A stretch of 64,000 nt of DNA from Borreliella chilensis (GTDB lineage Bacteria; Spirochaetota; Spirochaetia; Borreliales; Borreliaceae), in assembly GCA_000808095.1 (NCBI GenBank), contig CP009910.1, forward strand, positions 1 through 64,000. Reading direction: 5' to 3'. The position numbers and the translations under genes were made by a program. A model generated the notes under the pieces. That model was not told where the DNA came from and did not search any database. It saw only the letters and a list, made by a program, of their open reading frames with translations. Of this stretch, positions 9,190-21,114 are shown piece after piece (the first letter of the stretch is position 1; every line of letters starts with the position of its first letter).

Positions 9190-10194
9190 ATGAAAATAAG
9201 CAAAAAGCTAACAAATGTCATAAAGTTAATATTTGATGATTGGCAAAATAAAGCTATTTCCATTTTAATAGCTATTCTTATGCTTGTAGCATTTAATTTC
9301 AATAAAATAGAATCAATAACCACTGAAAAAGAATTCAAAATTATCTTAAATGATCAAATAGCTCTTAGAAAACTTCCTGACTTTAACAAAGTCAAGACTA
9401 CAATAAAAGTTGACAAAGATGACTTAAAATACCTTGATCTCGATAAAATAGTATTATTTATTGAAGCATCAAATATAAAAATTCCTGGAAAATATAAGTT
9501 GCCAATAAAAATAAAAAATCTTAACTCAATACACATTGCAGAATATAAGCTTTCAAAAACAAATGTATTACTAAATCTAGACAATAAAATCTCTAAATCA
9601 GTTAAAATAGAGCCCAAATTTAAACTTATAGAAAAAGATGGTAGAGGAGAATATTTCATTGCAAAATACAATATATTGCCTGAACATTTAATAATATATG
9701 GACCTGAACAAGAACTTAAAAAAATAAACACTATTCAAACCAAAGTAAAAGAGTTTGATACAAGAACTATATTTGTATCAGATTACCTTGAAGTAGTTTC
9801 CCCAAATCCTTTAATTGCATTTGAAAAAAGTCACGTGGTAATCAATATTTATTTAAACAAAAAATATTCAAATACAATAATAAAATCTCCCAATCTTATT
9901 TTTAATAATCTAAAAAATGGCCTTGAAATTAAAGATAAAGAAAAAATAATAAATTCAGAAAACAAAATGTTTGTAAAGATAAAAACAAGACTTTCTGAAA
10001 AACAAATTAAAACCCATATAAACAATCAAAATATAAGCCTTGCTTTTGATTTAGCGAATATAAAAACACCTGGAATTTACAATATTAACACAAATATAAT
10101 TCTTAAAGACAATATCAATGAGACAGAAATATATGATTATGAACCCAAAAAAATAAAAATAGAGATAATTGAAAGCCCAGAGGTTAAACCATGA
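9190..10194 (+). CDS. YbbR-domain protein (CdaR-like regulator of CdaA)
   Basis: A 334-residue protein with one membrane segment near residues 17-36 ([17 protein letters not shown]). The rest is expected outside the cytoplasmic membrane and is made of beta-rich YbbR-type repeats. These show the recurring pattern of PGxY followed by alternating hydrophobic strands, seen as [11 protein letters not shown] and [11 protein letters not shown], with [10 protein letters not shown] in between. In Firmicutes CdaR binds and modulates CdaA. The gene follows cdaA after 4 bases and overlaps acpS by 4, so they are almost certainly one transcript. Confidence 0.85.
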   Translation: MKISKKLTNVIKLIFDDWQNKAISILIAILMLVAFNFNKIESITTEKEFKIILNDQIALRKLPDFNKVKTTIKVDKDDLKYLDLDKIVLFIEASNIKIPGKYKLPIKIKNLNSIHIAEYKLSKTNVLLNLDNKISKSVKIEPKFKLIEKDGRGEYFIAKYNILPEHLIIYGPEQELKKINTIQTKVKEFDTRTIFVSDYLEVVSPNPLIAFEKSHVVINIYLNKKYSNTIIKSPNLIFNNLKNGLEIKDKEKIINSENKMFVKIKTRLSEKQIKTHINNQNISLAFDLANIKTPGIYNINTNIILKDNINETEIYDYEPKKIKIEIIESPEVKP

Positions 10195-10565
10195 AGTCAA
10201 TAGGATGTGATATAATAAAAGTTGAAAGATTCAAAAATTTTTTAGAAAATAAAAAAAAAATGGAGAGATTTTTTACGCATAAAGAAATTGAAAATCTTAA
10301 TTTAAAAGGTAACAGTATTCTAGAAAGTTTAGCTGGAAAATTTGCAGCTAAAGAATCTTTAATAAAAGCATTAAGCTCACTATTGCAATGTAAAATACAT
10401 TACGTTCTTAAAGATATTGAGGTAATAAAATCTTTAAAAGGAAACGCAATATTTTGTTTGCATAACGAAATTGAAAAATTTGCAATAAAAATGAATTTAA
10501 AGCTATATCTCACAATATCACATGAAAAGGAGTACGCTATTGCATTTGTAATGGTAGAAAATTAA
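10191..10565 (+). CDS. acpS: Holo-[acyl-carrier-protein] synthase
   Basis: Transfers 4-phosphopantetheine from CoA to acyl carrier protein. The 124 residues match the small trimeric AcpS group. The metal-binding Asp is in [12 protein letters not shown] at the N-terminus, and the second signature, [17 protein letters not shown], contains the Glu ligand and the WxxKEA-type Lys. The ATG overlaps the end of the YbbR gene by 4 bases. AcpS close to a cell-envelope regulator is a common arrangement, but no functional link is implied. Confidence 0.93.
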   Translation: MKSIGCDIIKVERFKNFLENKKKMERFFTHKEIENLNLKGNSILESLAGKFAAKESLIKALSSLLQCKIHYVLKDIEVIKSLKGNAIFCLHNEIEKFAIKMNLKLYLTISHEKEYAIAFVMVEN

Positions 10566-10568
10566 TTC

Positions 10569-11408
10569 ATGAAAAAAATATCATATTTTACAAAAGAAAA
10601 AATTGAGTGTCCTATATGCTCTTTTAAATTTCAAAAAGAAGAACTTTTAACCGGAAGCAGTAGATTAATAGCCGGAGAATTAAAAATTGATCTCAAAAGA
10701 GAATATATCAAAAATGACAAATATGGCAATATTTATCCTAGAATATATTCCATAACAGTATGCCCAAAATGTTACTTTGCAACATTCCCAAGCGAATTCA
10801 ATTCAATTCCTAAAAACAAAAAAGAAATTTTGCAAAATAAAAAATCCGAAAGAAAAAAAATAAATGAAATTTTTGATGACATGATCAACTTCAACAAATC
10901 TAGAACATTAAAAGAAGGAGCTGCAAGCTATATTCTTGCTATGCTATGTTACGAGCATTTTGAAAAGAATCATAATCCCACATTAAATCAAGCAAAATCA
11001 GCTATAAGAGCTGCTTGGACATTCGAAGATCTTGAAAAAGAAGAGCCAAACAAAAACTATAATTATCTTCAAAAAATATTTTACCACAAAGCTGCATACC
11101 TTTATAAACTAGTCATAGAAAAAGACAAAGACAATTCAGAACCTGTTAGCGCATCAACCATATTTGGCCCAGATACAGATAAAAATTATGGCTATGACAG
11201 TGTTCTTTACTTATCAGGCCTTCTAGAATACTTTTATGGAAATAAAGAAAACAAAGAATACAGATATAAGCAATTAAATGACATAAAAACTACTCTGTCT
11301 AAAATAGCAGGAATGGGCAAATCTTCAAAAGAAAAGCCTTCAATACTTCTAGACAAAATCAAAGAAGTTTACTTTAAAATATCAAAGGAAATGAAAAATA
11401 TCAAATAA
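10569..11408 (+). CDS. DUF2225 family protein with zinc-type Cys pairs
   Basis: A 279-residue protein of the DUF2225 family, whose function is unknown. Two CxxC knuckles are visible: ECPICSFKF near residue 16 and VCPKCYFATF near residue 68. They probably bind one zinc. The C-terminal two thirds is helical and charged, with alternating A/Y/L positions that resemble a TPR-like solenoid (AASYILAMLCYEHF, KIFYHKAAYLYKL). No signal peptide or membrane segment is seen. It sits tightly between acpS and truA with gaps of 0-3 bases. Confidence 0.75.
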   Translation: MKKISYFTKEKIECPICSFKFQKEELLTGSSRLIAGELKIDLKREYIKNDKYGNIYPRIYSITVCPKCYFATFPSEFNSIPKNKKEILQNKKSERKKINEIFDDMINFNKSRTLKEGAASYILAMLCYEHFEKNHNPTLNQAKSAIRAAWTFEDLEKEEPNKNYNYLQKIFYHKAAYLYKLVIEKDKDNSEPVSASTIFGPDTDKNYGYDSVLYLSGLLEYFYGNKENKEYRYKQLNDIKTTLSKIAGMGKSSKEKPSILLDKIKEVYFKISKEMKNIK

Positions 11409-12149
11409 ATGAAAAAAATATTAGCAGAAATTGCTTATGACGGATCTATATACCACGGATTTCAAATACAACTCACAAAGCCCACAGTTCAAGAAGAAAT
11501 TGAAAAAGCTCTTACAAAAATCAATAAAAAAAAAGTAAAGATTCATTCAGCTGGAAGAACAGATAAAGGGGTTCATGCAAAAGGACAAATAATAACTTTT
11601 AATATAAGCATCAATATTAAACTAAAAAATCTAAAAAAAGCTTTAAATTCAATATTATTAAAATACAGAATAAAAATACTAAAACTCAAATATGTAGAAA
11701 ACTCATTTCATCCACGCTTTAACGCCCAGAAAAGAAAATATAGTTACTGTATATTAAACAGCAACAAATACTATCCCTGGGAAAGATGTCAAGCTTACTA
11801 TGTAAATAAAAAACTAAACATAAACAACTTAAACCAAATGGCTAAAATATTAATTGGCAATCACGATTTCACTGCATTTTCATGCATAAAAGATAAAAGC
11901 AAATCCAAATCTAAGCATATCCATTTTGCCAAATTTAAAAAAAGAGGAAAATATATTATTTTTGAAATAATAGGATCTTCTTTTTTATGGAAAATGGTAA
12001 GATCAATAATAGGCACAATGCTGGACATCGAAATCAAAAAAGAATCGATTTCTACTTTTGAAACAATACTAAAATCAAAAAACAGAAATCTTGCAAGAAC
12101 AACTGCGCCTGCAAATGCTTTATTTTTAGACAAGGTTTACTATGAATAA
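11409..12149 (+). CDS. truA: tRNA pseudouridine(38-40) synthase
   Basis: Isomerises uridines 38-40 in the anticodon arm of tRNA. The 246 residues are typical for TruA. The catalytic Asp is D52 in the signature AGRTDKGVHA. Supporting motifs are YDGSIYHGFQ near the start, FHPRFNAQKRKYSY in the middle, and FLWKMVRSIIGTML near residue 195. The gene starts immediately after the DUF2225 stop and overlaps the next gene by 8 bases. Confidence 0.95.
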   Translation: MKKILAEIAYDGSIYHGFQIQLTKPTVQEEIEKALTKINKKKVKIHSAGRTDKGVHAKGQIITFNISINIKLKNLKKALNSILLKYRIKILKLKYVENSFHPRFNAQKRKYSYCILNSNKYYPWERCQAYYVNKKLNINNLNQMAKILIGNHDFTAFSCIKDKSKSKSKHIHFAKFKKRGKYIIFEIIGSSFLWKMVRSIIGTMLDIEIKKESISTFETILKSKNRNLARTTAPANALFLDKVYYE

Positions 12150-12738
12150 CAATATTTTAACTAAAAAACTTTTTTTACTTCAAATATTGAAAAATAATAT
12201 CGAAGGCAAAATTACAGAAAATTTTGAAAAAATAGATAATGAGATTAAACAAAAAATAGAGAAAATTAAAAATATTAAAATTTATCAAAAAAATGAAAAT
12301 AGAAAAGAGCTTACAAAAACACCTGAGAATAATAAAGACCTAACAAACCCATTAAACAATAGCTTAAAAGAAAAAAGTGTTAACAACCATATCATAATAT
12401 ATGTAGACAAAAACTACCTCAACGAGCCTGCAAGAGATATTATAACAAAATGGTGCAAAAGCATAAACATAGACAATTATAAAATAATAAATACTATTGA
12501 ATCACTAAACCAAGAAATCAGCAATAAAAACCCTAAAGCGATTTTATCTTGCGAAGAAATAAATTTTTTCTTAAACCAACCGCTAAGAATTCAAATTGTA
12601 AGAGGAATAGAGCTAAGATTTAAAGGCATCCCAATAGTGTTTACATACCTTCCTACAAATCAAATAAAAAATCCGGAATTAAAAAAAGAAATATGGCAAG
12701 ATTTAAAAATAATAAAAGGCATAATAAAATATGGTTGA
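12142..12738 (+). CDS. UDG-fold remnant-like protein, catalytic motifs missing
   Basis: A 198-residue protein of unassigned function. Residues 1-85 are charged, low-complexity and probably helical. From about residue 88 the pattern follows the family 4/5 uracil-DNA glycosylase fold: ARDIITKWCKSINIDNYKII resembles the LLDKMLxAIGL-YITN segment, NPKAILSCEE the KVIVALG strand, and GIPIVFTYLPTNQIKNPELK the GIPVIVTYHPAYLLRNP segment. Motif A (GEAPG), the Fe-S cysteines and the motif B His (here Leu in TYLP) are all absent, so glycosylase activity is unlikely. It overlaps truA and priA by 8 bases each. The resemblance was judged by eye; the alternative is an unrelated spirochete-specific protein. 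Confidence 0.55.
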   Translation: MNNNILTKKLFLLQILKNNIEGKITENFEKIDNEIKQKIEKIKNIKIYQKNENRKELTKTPENNKDLTNPLNNSLKEKSVNNHIIIYVDKNYLNEPARDIITKWCKSINIDNYKIINTIESLNQEISNKNPKAILSCEEINFFLNQPLRIQIVRGIELRFKGIPIVFTYLPTNQIKNPELKKEIWQDLKIIKGIIKYG

Positions 12739-14716
12739 GAATTATCATTCTACTTATTACTATGAAATTGCAATAAATATTCCCTTAAATAAACTTTTTT
12801 TTTACAGGTTCAACTTGAATCTAGAAATTGGCATTAGAGTAGTGGTCAATTTCAACGGCTCTAATAAAATTGGAATAATTGTTAAAAAATATTTTGAAAA
12901 TGAATTTAAAGAAAAATTTGAATTCAAAATAAAAGAAATTATTAAAATAATAGACAAAACTAAAATAATAACAGATCACAACATTAATTTAGCACATTGG
13001 ATTAGTAAAAAAACATTTTCAGGATTTGGAGAAACTTTATTTTTTGGACTGCCTAAAAGCTCCAAATCTAAAAAAAGTCAAAGTCAAACATTGCCTATCA
13101 ATGAGTATTCAGATCATAAAAAATTCATTCAACTAAATACCGAACAACAAAATATTTACAAAGAAATTATCGAGTCAACAACAACTAATGTTTTTTACCT
13201 TTTTGGAATACCTGGATCTGGAAAAACTGAAATATTCATTAAATTGTGTGAATACTACTTAAAACTAGAACAACAAGTGCTTTTTTTAATTCCTGAAATA
13301 TCCTTAGGATATCAAATAATAAAAAGAATAAAATATGCATTTACTATACACAGTAAAATTCATGAATATAACTCTAAAGTTCCAGATTCCAATAAAAATT
13401 TAATATGGAATAAAGTTAAAAATGGAGAAAGCTTAGTTGTTATTGGCATTAAAAGCGTGCTAATGCTGCCTTTTACCAAATTAAAATTAATAATTATGGA
13501 CGAAGAACACGAAACCACATACAAGTCCGAAAATACTCCAAGATTTCACTCAAGACATATATCATTTTTTTTGCAAAAAAAATTTAATGCTAAATTTATA
13601 ATGGGAAGTGCAACACCTTCTCTTGAAGCATACCATGCAATGAAACATAATCAAATAAAAAAAATAATTATGCAAAACAAATTCTCTCAAAACAAAATAG
13701 AAGATATAAAAATAATAAATATGAAAAAAGAGCTTAGCACAATTTCTTCAGAACTATTATATAGCATACAAAAAAGTTTAAATGAAAAAAGACAATCTTT
13801 AATTTTCATAAATAAACGAGGGTATCTAAAAAATTTAGAATGCAACAAATGTGGGCATACAATTTGTTGCCCAAATTGCTCATTTGGTTTAATTTATCAT
13901 AAACCAGAAAACAAACTTGTATGCCACTATTGTAGCTATAAAACAAAAACATCAAACCACTGTCTTAAATGCGAATCAAAAGACATTAAATATAAAACTT
14001 ATGGAATTCAACTTGTTGAAAAAGAATTGAAAAATTTTTTACCAAATGCAAAAATTGCAAGAATAGATTCTGATATTACTAAAATAGAAAATATAGATTC
14101 AATAAGTAAGTTTGAAAACAGAGAAATAGACATACTTATTGGAACACAAATCATTGCAAAGGGATTTAATTTTGAAAATATAAAAACGCTAGGCATAATC
14201 AACGCAGACATTGGAATAGGGTTGCCCGATTTTAGAAGCAGTGAAAGAATTTTTACAACACTCTCACAAGTCATTGGAAGAGCTGCAAGATTTAAAAGCG
14301 ACAACACAATTATTATACAAACAAAAAATCCCGACTATTATGCCATAAAATATGCCTATATGAACCAATATGAACAATTTTACGAACAAGAACTAGATAT
14401 ACGAAAAAAATTAAACTATCCTCCATTTAACAAAATTATTAGAATAATCTTTAGAAGTAAAAATGAAGAAACTGCTAAAAAAAAATGTTGGGAATTTTTT
14501 GAAAAATCTAAAGAATTTTTACAAGAAGGAATTGAACACTTGGGTCCATCAGAAGCTATTATGAAGAAAATATCTAAAAACTATAGATACAATGTAATAT
14601 ACTTATCAAAATCTTACAACTTAATTGAAAGACTAGTTAGCAAAACACGAGAAAAGGTAAAAACAACAAATAATGTCTATATTGAAATAGATTATTATCC
14701 AATATCATTAATTTAG
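12731..14716 (+). CDS. priA: Primosomal protein N', replication-restart helicase
   Basis: 3'-to-5' superfamily 2 helicase that reloads the replisome at collapsed forks. The N-terminal 3'-DNA-binding domain is followed by Walker [10 protein letters not shown] (near residue 160) and the DEEH box near 257. GSATPS is motif III. The zinc module has Cys pairs CNKCG, CCPNC, CHYC and CLKC between about 370 and 415. Motif V is [11 protein letters not shown] and motif VI is QVIGRAARF. At 661 residues it is slightly shorter than E. coli PriA. It ends the plus-strand cluster, and its stop codon overlaps that of udk on the other strand (TTAG). Confidence 0.96.
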   Translation: MVENYHSTYYYEIAINIPLNKLFFYRFNLNLEIGIRVVVNFNGSNKIGIIVKKYFENEFKEKFEFKIKEIIKIIDKTKIITDHNINLAHWISKKTFSGFGETLFFGLPKSSKSKKSQSQTLPINEYSDHKKFIQLNTEQQNIYKEIIESTTTNVFYLFGIPGSGKTEIFIKLCEYYLKLEQQVLFLIPEISLGYQIIKRIKYAFTIHSKIHEYNSKVPDSNKNLIWNKVKNGESLVVIGIKSVLMLPFTKLKLIIMDEEHETTYKSENTPRFHSRHISFFLQKKFNAKFIMGSATPSLEAYHAMKHNQIKKIIMQNKFSQNKIEDIKIINMKKELSTISSELLYSIQKSLNEKRQSLIFINKRGYLKNLECNKCGHTICCPNCSFGLIYHKPENKLVCHYCSYKTKTSNHCLKCESKDIKYKTYGIQLVEKELKNFLPNAKIARIDSDITKIENIDSISKFENREIDILIGTQIIAKGFNFENIKTLGIINADIGIGLPDFRSSERIFTTLSQVIGRAARFKSDNTIIIQTKNPDYYAIKYAYMNQYEQFYEQELDIRKKLNYPPFNKIIRIIFRSKNEETAKKKCWEFFEKSKEFLQEGIEHLGPSEAIMKKISKNYRYNVIYLSKSYNLIERLVSKTREKVKTTNNVYIEIDYYPISLI

Positions 14717-15336
14717 ATAAAATCCAGATCTTCTTTATTTAAAGACTTAAGAAACGTTGAAAGCACATAAAGAGCTTTATCATTGTGACCTCCCTCAGGA
14801 ATAATAAGATCGGCATATTCCTTAGTAGGCTCAATAAATCTATAATAACCCCATCTAGTAGTGTTCATGTACTGATCAATAACTGACTCTAAAGTACGCC
14901 CTCTTTTAGAGATATCTCTCTTTAAACGCCTAATAAATCTAATATCATTTGGGGTATCAATATATATTTTAAGATCTATTAAATTTCTTACTCTCTCTTC
15001 AACAAAAATCATAATACCTTCAACAATAACAACAGGAGTTGGTACAACTAAAACTGTTTTAAGTTGTCTTTTGTGATTAATAAAGTCGTAAAGAGGCATA
15101 TCTATTGGACTATTTCTTTTTAAATTTTTCAAATGTTCATAAAATAAATTATTATCAAAAGCATCTGGATGATCAAAATTTACCTTAGAAAACTCATATT
15201 CATAATCACCCACACTCTTATAATAATTATCTTGAGAAATAAGGACAAATTCTGGAATAAACTCACTAATCTTGTTTACAACTGTAGTTTTTCCGCTTCC
15301 AGAACCACCAGATATCCCAATAATCTTAGCCATCAA
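14713..15336 (-). CDS. udk: Uridine kinase
   Basis: Phosphorylates uridine and cytidine to their monophosphates, a pyrimidine salvage step important in an organism with little de novo nucleotide synthesis. The P-loop is [12 protein letters not shown] at residues 7-18. Further family features are [17 protein letters not shown] and the lid [13 protein letters not shown]. The 207 residues match the family. Its start overlaps the upstream rhodanese-like gene by 4 bases, and its 3' end overlaps priA convergently by 4 bases. Confidence 0.95.
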   Translation of the reverse strand: MMAKIIGISGGSGSGKTTVVNKISEFIPEFVLISQDNYYKSVGDYEYEFSKVNFDHPDAFDNNLFYEHLKNLKRNSPIDMPLYDFINHKRQLKTVLVVPTPVVIVEGIMIFVEERVRNLIDLKIYIDTPNDIRFIRRLKRDISKRGRTLESVIDQYMNTTRWGYYRFIEPTKEYADLIIPEGGHNDKALYVLSTFLKSLNKEDLDFI

Positions 15337-15713
15337 TCAACTTCTTTTTTTTTAATTTGTGGCATATCTTTCAAAGTACCAGCCACAAACACATTCTTAA
15401 ATCCCATGCTTTTTAAAACTTTCTTAGCCTCGTAAGACTTACTAAAACTTTTACCATAAACAATTATTTGGGACTCAAAATCGCCTAACTTATCCTTTTT
15501 GGCAAATAAATTGTTAAAAGGAATGTTAATTGATTTCAAATAATGAGACTTACTATATTCTTTGGTAGATCGAATATCCAAAATTTTTGCTCCATTTTTG
15601 ATTTTTTCTAACAAAAACAGATTGGCCCTTTTCATTCTAAGAATAATAAAAAACCAAATATAAAAAAAAAGCAGTACTATTAATCCTATAAATTTTGCAT
15701 AATTCATCGTCAT
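15333..15713 (-). CDS. Membrane-anchored rhodanese-like protein lacking the catalytic Cys
   Basis: A 126-residue protein with one N-terminal membrane helix (about residues 8-26) and a single rhodanese domain. The domain signatures [23 protein letters not shown] and the closing [11 protein letters not shown] are clear. In the active-site loop the expected VYCxxGxRS reads VYGKSFSKS, so the sulfur-carrying Cys is Gly at residue 87 and the loop Gly is also replaced. It is probably a non-catalytic binding domain. The gene lies directly upstream of udk with a 4-base overlap; a functional link is not evident. Confidence 0.75.
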   Translation of the reverse strand: MTMNYAKFIGLIVLLFFYIWFFIILRMKRANLFLLEKIKNGAKILDIRSTKEYSKSHYLKSINIPFNNLFAKKDKLGDFESQIIVYGKSFSKSYEAKKVLKSMGFKNVFVAGTLKDMPQIKKKEVD

Positions 15714-15836
15714 AGTTTTAATGAAAATGATATCAAAAAAAATAAAAAAAAGAAATGAAATTGTTTTTTTTGTAAAATTAATATAAAATTCAAGTAAATT
15801 GTTAGCTTACAGCTCAAAAGTAAGTTTAGAGTTAAG

Positions 15837-16787
15837 ATGAAAAAGAAAAAAAAGATACGTTGTCGTAGAATTAAAAAAAAACTCAAGCTCTTATTAATTA
15901 TACTAGCAAAAAAATTAAAAACTATAGCTAAAAATCCCAAATTAATACTTGCCAGCACAATGCAAATAATTTTAGGCTCCACACTAATGGCAATCTCCAC
16001 AAATGTTTTATATATTCCCCACGGACTTCTTAGTGGAGGGATTGGGGGCATCTCATTAATGCTACATTACCTATTAAACTTTAATTTAGGATGGACAATA
16101 TTTGCATTAAACATCCCATTATTTATTATTGGAATAAGATTTTTAAATATAACATTTATAATTCAAAGTTGGATTGCAATGGGATTATATTCTATTATCA
16201 TAAACTACTCTCAGTTTTTACAAAATAAAATATATCTTAACGATATGATGCTTGTGTCAATACTAGCCGGACTTATTTCTGGGCTTGGTCTTGGACTAGT
16301 ATTTAAAGGCAAAGGATCCTCAGGGGGATCAGACATAATTGCAATGATTATTAAAGAAAAATATTCAATCAGCATTGGAACAACAAACTTCATAGTTAAT
16401 CTGGCAGTACTATTACTTGCGACCTTTTTCTTTAATATTGAAATCGCGCTTTATACACTAATAGCATCATTTGTAACATCCATAATGACAGACAAAACAA
16501 GTACTGGATTTGGCAATCAAAAAGCTATACTGGTTATTTCAGACAAGGGAAAAGAAATTGCTTATCTTCTCACAAACAAGTTGAAATTGGCTGCCACATT
16601 GATAGACGGAAAAGGCGCTTGGGCAGGAACAGAAAAAACTATAGTATTTATAGTAGTTCCAATAATGCGCTTATCAAGAATTAAGTATATATCACAAAAA
16701 GTTGATCCAAATTGTTTTATTACCGTTATTAATACCAACGAAATTACTGGGGGTAAAAAAATAGCTGACTCAATCTCATTAAAATAA
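15837..16787 (+). CDS. YitT family membrane protein
   Basis: A 316-residue protein with a very basic N-terminus (MKKKKKIRCRRIKKKLK), five or six membrane helices, and a soluble C-terminal DUF2179 domain. The family-typical loop FKGKGSSGGSDIIAMII and the glycine-rich GLLSGGIGGISLM are present. The C-terminal part (LAATLIDGKGAWAGTEKT) matches the DUF2179 GxGxY-type motif. Function and substrate are unknown for the family. It stands alone, divergent from the rhodanese-like gene and convergent with the pseudouridine synthase gene. Confidence 0.83.
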   Translation: MKKKKKIRCRRIKKKLKLLLIILAKKLKTIAKNPKLILASTMQIILGSTLMAISTNVLYIPHGLLSGGIGGISLMLHYLLNFNLGWTIFALNIPLFIIGIRFLNITFIIQSWIAMGLYSIIINYSQFLQNKIYLNDMMLVSILAGLISGLGLGLVFKGKGSSGGSDIIAMIIKEKYSISIGTTNFIVNLAVLLLATFFFNIEIALYTLIASFVTSIMTDKTSTGFGNQKAILVISDKGKEIAYLLTNKLKLAATLIDGKGAWAGTEKTIVFIVVPIMRLSRIKYISQKVDPNCFITVINTNEITGGKKIADSISLK

Positions 16788-16811
16788 TAAATTTATAAAT
16801 TTAATTTAAAA

Positions 16812-17792
16812 TTAAAAATCCTTTAAGAATAAAACCAAATTATCAATAATTAAATTCAATTCATCGCCCTCATAAAAATTTGACAAAAAAGTAACAAATC
16901 TTTTTGGAAATTCAGAAATGAATTTTTTGTAAGAATTTTTTCCAATATCAATTTCAAGCTTATAAGAGTGAAGCATCAAAGTGTTTTTTTTAAAGTTGCC
17001 ATCTACTCTGCTATAAATCTCATCTCCCAATATTGGAAAATTAAGATATTTCATATGAACTCTCAATTGATGAGTACGACCAGTTTTAGGCCTTAAAGCC
17101 AAAAGAGAATATTCACCAAAATTGAGTAACAATCGATATTCTGTTAATGCTTTTTTACCTCTCTCTTTAGAAACAGTAAATTTTTTTCTATTGTATTTAT
17201 CCCTATCTATAAAAGATTCAATACTTCCAAAAAGACTCTTAAAATTACCCTTAACAATTGCAATATAAACTTTATTTACCCTTTTATCTTTAAATTGCCG
17301 AGCTAAAAATCCTAAAGTACTGATATTTTTTGCACAAATTAGCACACCAGAAGTATCTTTATCCAATCTGTGAACAATTCCAGGCCTAATTTTTTCTTCA
17401 TTAAAATTAATTTCCAATCTTTTTATATGATATAAAAGAAAATTAACAACAGTATCATTCCAATGCGATATTCCAGGATGACTTAAAATTCCTTGTGGCT
17501 TGTCCAAAACAATGGTATTACAATCTTCATAAATTACAGTAATAGGAATATCGTTGGGTCTAAGATAGTCAATCTGTCCATTCTCTTCATCAAATTCAAT
17601 CAGTATTTCATCATCCTTAAAAACAGGTTTAGACAATTTTATTTTAAAAAATTTTCCATTACTCTTTTTAAACGCTTCTACATTTCTTCTTTTAATTTGA
17701 CTTCTAGTAAAAACTTCCAAATTGTGTGACAAATAAAAATCCAATCTTAAAGCATTCTCTTTAACAATAAATTCCTTTTTAAGTCTGATCAT
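16812..17792 (-). CDS. RluA/RluD-family 23S rRNA pseudouridine synthase
   Basis: Pseudouridine synthase with an N-terminal S4 RNA-binding domain (LRLDFYLSHNLEVFTRSQIKR) and a catalytic domain carrying HRLDKDTSGVLICAK. Its Asp, near residue 138, is the nucleophile. LRPKTGRTHQLRVHMKYL is a second family signature. The frame is open to a TTG at 17813, but that would overlap the preceding gene by 20 bases; the ATG at 17792 begins one base after that gene's stop and gives a normal 326-residue enzyme. RluC versus RluD specificity is not decidable here. Confidence 0.9.
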   Translation of the reverse strand: MIRLKKEFIVKENALRLDFYLSHNLEVFTRSQIKRRNVEAFKKSNGKFFKIKLSKPVFKDDEILIEFDEENGQIDYLRPNDIPITVIYEDCNTIVLDKPQGILSHPGISHWNDTVVNFLLYHIKRLEINFNEEKIRPGIVHRLDKDTSGVLICAKNISTLGFLARQFKDKRVNKVYIAIVKGNFKSLFGSIESFIDRDKYNRKKFTVSKERGKKALTEYRLLLNFGEYSLLALRPKTGRTHQLRVHMKYLNFPILGDEIYSRVDGNFKKNTLMLHSYKLEIDIGKNSYKKFISEFPKRFVTFLSNFYEGDELNLIIDNLVLFLKDF

Positions 17793-17793
17793 A

Positions 17794-18306
17794 CTACTGA
17801 AGAAAATAATCAATCAAAGCAATAGTTAGCGCAATTACAGCTCCAATAGAGGCTGAAACAATAAACTTTTTATAAATTTCATCTTTTGAAAGATTAGAAC
17901 CATTTGAAAAAGGATATGGAACGTAATTTGAATCCATTCCATTATAAAAATAGTATCCCACATCAAAAAAAAACAAGCTCAAAAATAAAACTATTGGAAA
18001 AGATCCAATACTAATAGTTGAAAACCTAAACAAATCTTTTGCTAATTTTGACTTAAGATCATTCTCAAGATTTAAAGCTTTATTCTCTTGAATATTTTTA
18101 TAAAGAAAAGAATCATCCCTACCAACAACAGATGTATTTTCTTTTTTGGAAGAAATAAAATTGCCACTGGAAGTTAATTTATCTTGCAATGGCAAACTTT
18201 TGGCAATGCTTAAATCTAAATAATTAAAATTAAGCTTGAAATAATCAAGTGAATTTGAATAAACATTCAAAACACTAAAAAACAATAACAAGCTTCTAAT
18301 AAGCAT
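17794..18306 (-). CDS. Hypothetical exported/membrane protein (BB0019-like)
   Basis: Not recognised as any known family. The 170-residue product begins with a probable signal peptide (MLIRSLLLFFSVLNVYSNS). A Lys/Ser-rich region without motifs follows, then two hydrophobic segments, near residues 98-116 (FPIVLFLSLFFFDVGYYFY) and 149-168 (ASIGAVIALTIALIDYFL). It lies between pfp (7-base gap) and the pseudouridine synthase gene (1-base gap), so it is probably expressed from the pfp promoter. Confidence 0.65.
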   Translation of the reverse strand: MLIRSLLLFFSVLNVYSNSLDYFKLNFNYLDLSIAKSLPLQDKLTSSGNFISSKKENTSVVGRDDSFLYKNIQENKALNLENDLKSKLAKDLFRFSTISIGSFPIVLFLSLFFFDVGYYFYNGMDSNYVPYPFSNGSNLSKDEIYKKFIVSASIGAVIALTIALIDYFLQ

Positions 18307-18313
18307 AAATTTT

Positions 18314-20021
<1,708 letters not shown>

Positions 20022-20064
20022 CCCCTATCATAAATTAAATATTAAAATAATTCACAACTAATAT

Positions 20065-21114
20065 CTATATATGATTTAAAAATAACATAGCATCACCATA
20101 AGAAAAAAATTTATAATTTCTCTTTATAGCTTCTTCATAAGAATTAAACACAAAGTCCTTACCTGCAAATGAAGAGACCAACATTAAAAGGGTAGATTGT
20201 GGGGTGTGAAAATTTGTAAAAAGCATGTCTACAAAGTTAAAACAATAGTTTTTACCAGGATAAATAAAAAGATTTGTACTTTGCTGCCCTGTTTTAAACT
20301 TTTTAAGCTTGTTATTATAAGATGACTCTAAAGCTCTAAGCGTTGTAGTACCAATTGCTAAAATTTTTTTACCAAGAGATTTTGCATTCTCCAATCTATC
20401 AGCTACACAATCTTTTATTAAAAAAGTTTCAAAATGCATTCTATGTTCTTCAACTTTTTTGGATCTTACAGGAAGAAAAGTTCCAAGTCCTACATGAAGA
20501 GTAATGAAATCATATTCAATATTATTTTCTTCAAAAACAGAAAACAAATCTTTGCTAAAATGTAAACCTGCGGTTGCAGAAGCTGCAGATCCAACATACT
20601 TAGAATAAACAGTCTGATATCGATCTTCATCTATTTTATCATAATCTCTTTTAATGTAAGGAGGTATAGGAACAAATCCATGTCTTTCAAAATAATCTTC
20701 TCCTATAGTATCATCAAACCTTAAAACAATCTCATTACTATTTTTTGATAAAATTTTGCCTATTAATCCTTCAGGAAATTTGTAAACATTGCCAACAATT
20801 TGCTTTTTAGACTTAGAAATCAAAGCAGTAAACAAATCCGTACCAATTCTATCTAAAATTAAAAATTCAACATTACTACCCATCTCTGATTCTGCATATA
20901 TTCTTGACTTTCTAACTTTTGAATTATTAAAAATAATAAAAGTATCACTATTTACATATTTTAAAATATTGTTTACAGAATCCTCATGATAAATTTTTTG
21001 GAATTTAGGATCTAGCACCATCAACCTTGAAGATCCCCTTTTTTCACTTGGATATTGCGCTATTAAAGAATAGGGCAAATTAAAATGAAACTCTTTGGTT
21101 TTCACTAAGATCAT
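20065..21114 (-). CDS. queA: tRNA preQ1(34) S-adenosylmethionine ribosyltransferase-isomerase
   Basis: Adds the ribosyl part of AdoMet to preQ1 in the wobble position of tRNA, forming epoxyqueuosine. The 349 residues are typical. Signatures include [25 protein letters not shown] at the N-terminus (the first 20 shown in the family as ELPxxLIAxxP), [11 protein letters not shown] in the active site, HVGLGTF, and [19 protein letters not shown] near the C-terminus. The ATG overlaps the end of ruvB by 35 bases. The same window also encodes two YhhQ-type transporters, so a queuine/preQ1 salvage route is plausible. Confidence 0.95.
   Translation of the reverse strand: MILVKTKEFHFNLPYSLIAQYPSEKRGSSRLMVLDPKFQKIYHEDSVNNILKYVNSDTFIIFNNSKVRKSRIYAESEMGSNVEFLILDRIGTDLFTALISKSKKQIVGNVYKFPEGLIGKILSKNSNEIVLRFDDTIGEDYFERHGFVPIPPYIKRDYDKIDEDRYQTVYSKYVGSAASATAGLHFSKDLFSVFEENNIEYDFITLHVGLGTFLPVRSKKVEEHRMHFETFLIKDCVADRLENAKSLGKKILAIGTTTLRALESSYNNKLKKFKTGQQSTNLFIYPGKNYCFNFVDMLFTNFHTPQSTLLMLVSSFAGKDFVFNSYEEAIKRNYKFFSYGDAMLFLNHI

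Noticed and set aside
15710..16051. Open frame of 113 codons on the minus strand inside the YitT gene
   Set aside because: Its residues mirror the membrane-protein codons on the plus strand, there is no ribosome-binding site, and the YitT product is clearly the real one.
16788..16811. AT palindromes between YitT and the pseudouridine synthase gene
   Set aside because: Only A and T, with no stable stem; consistent with background composition.
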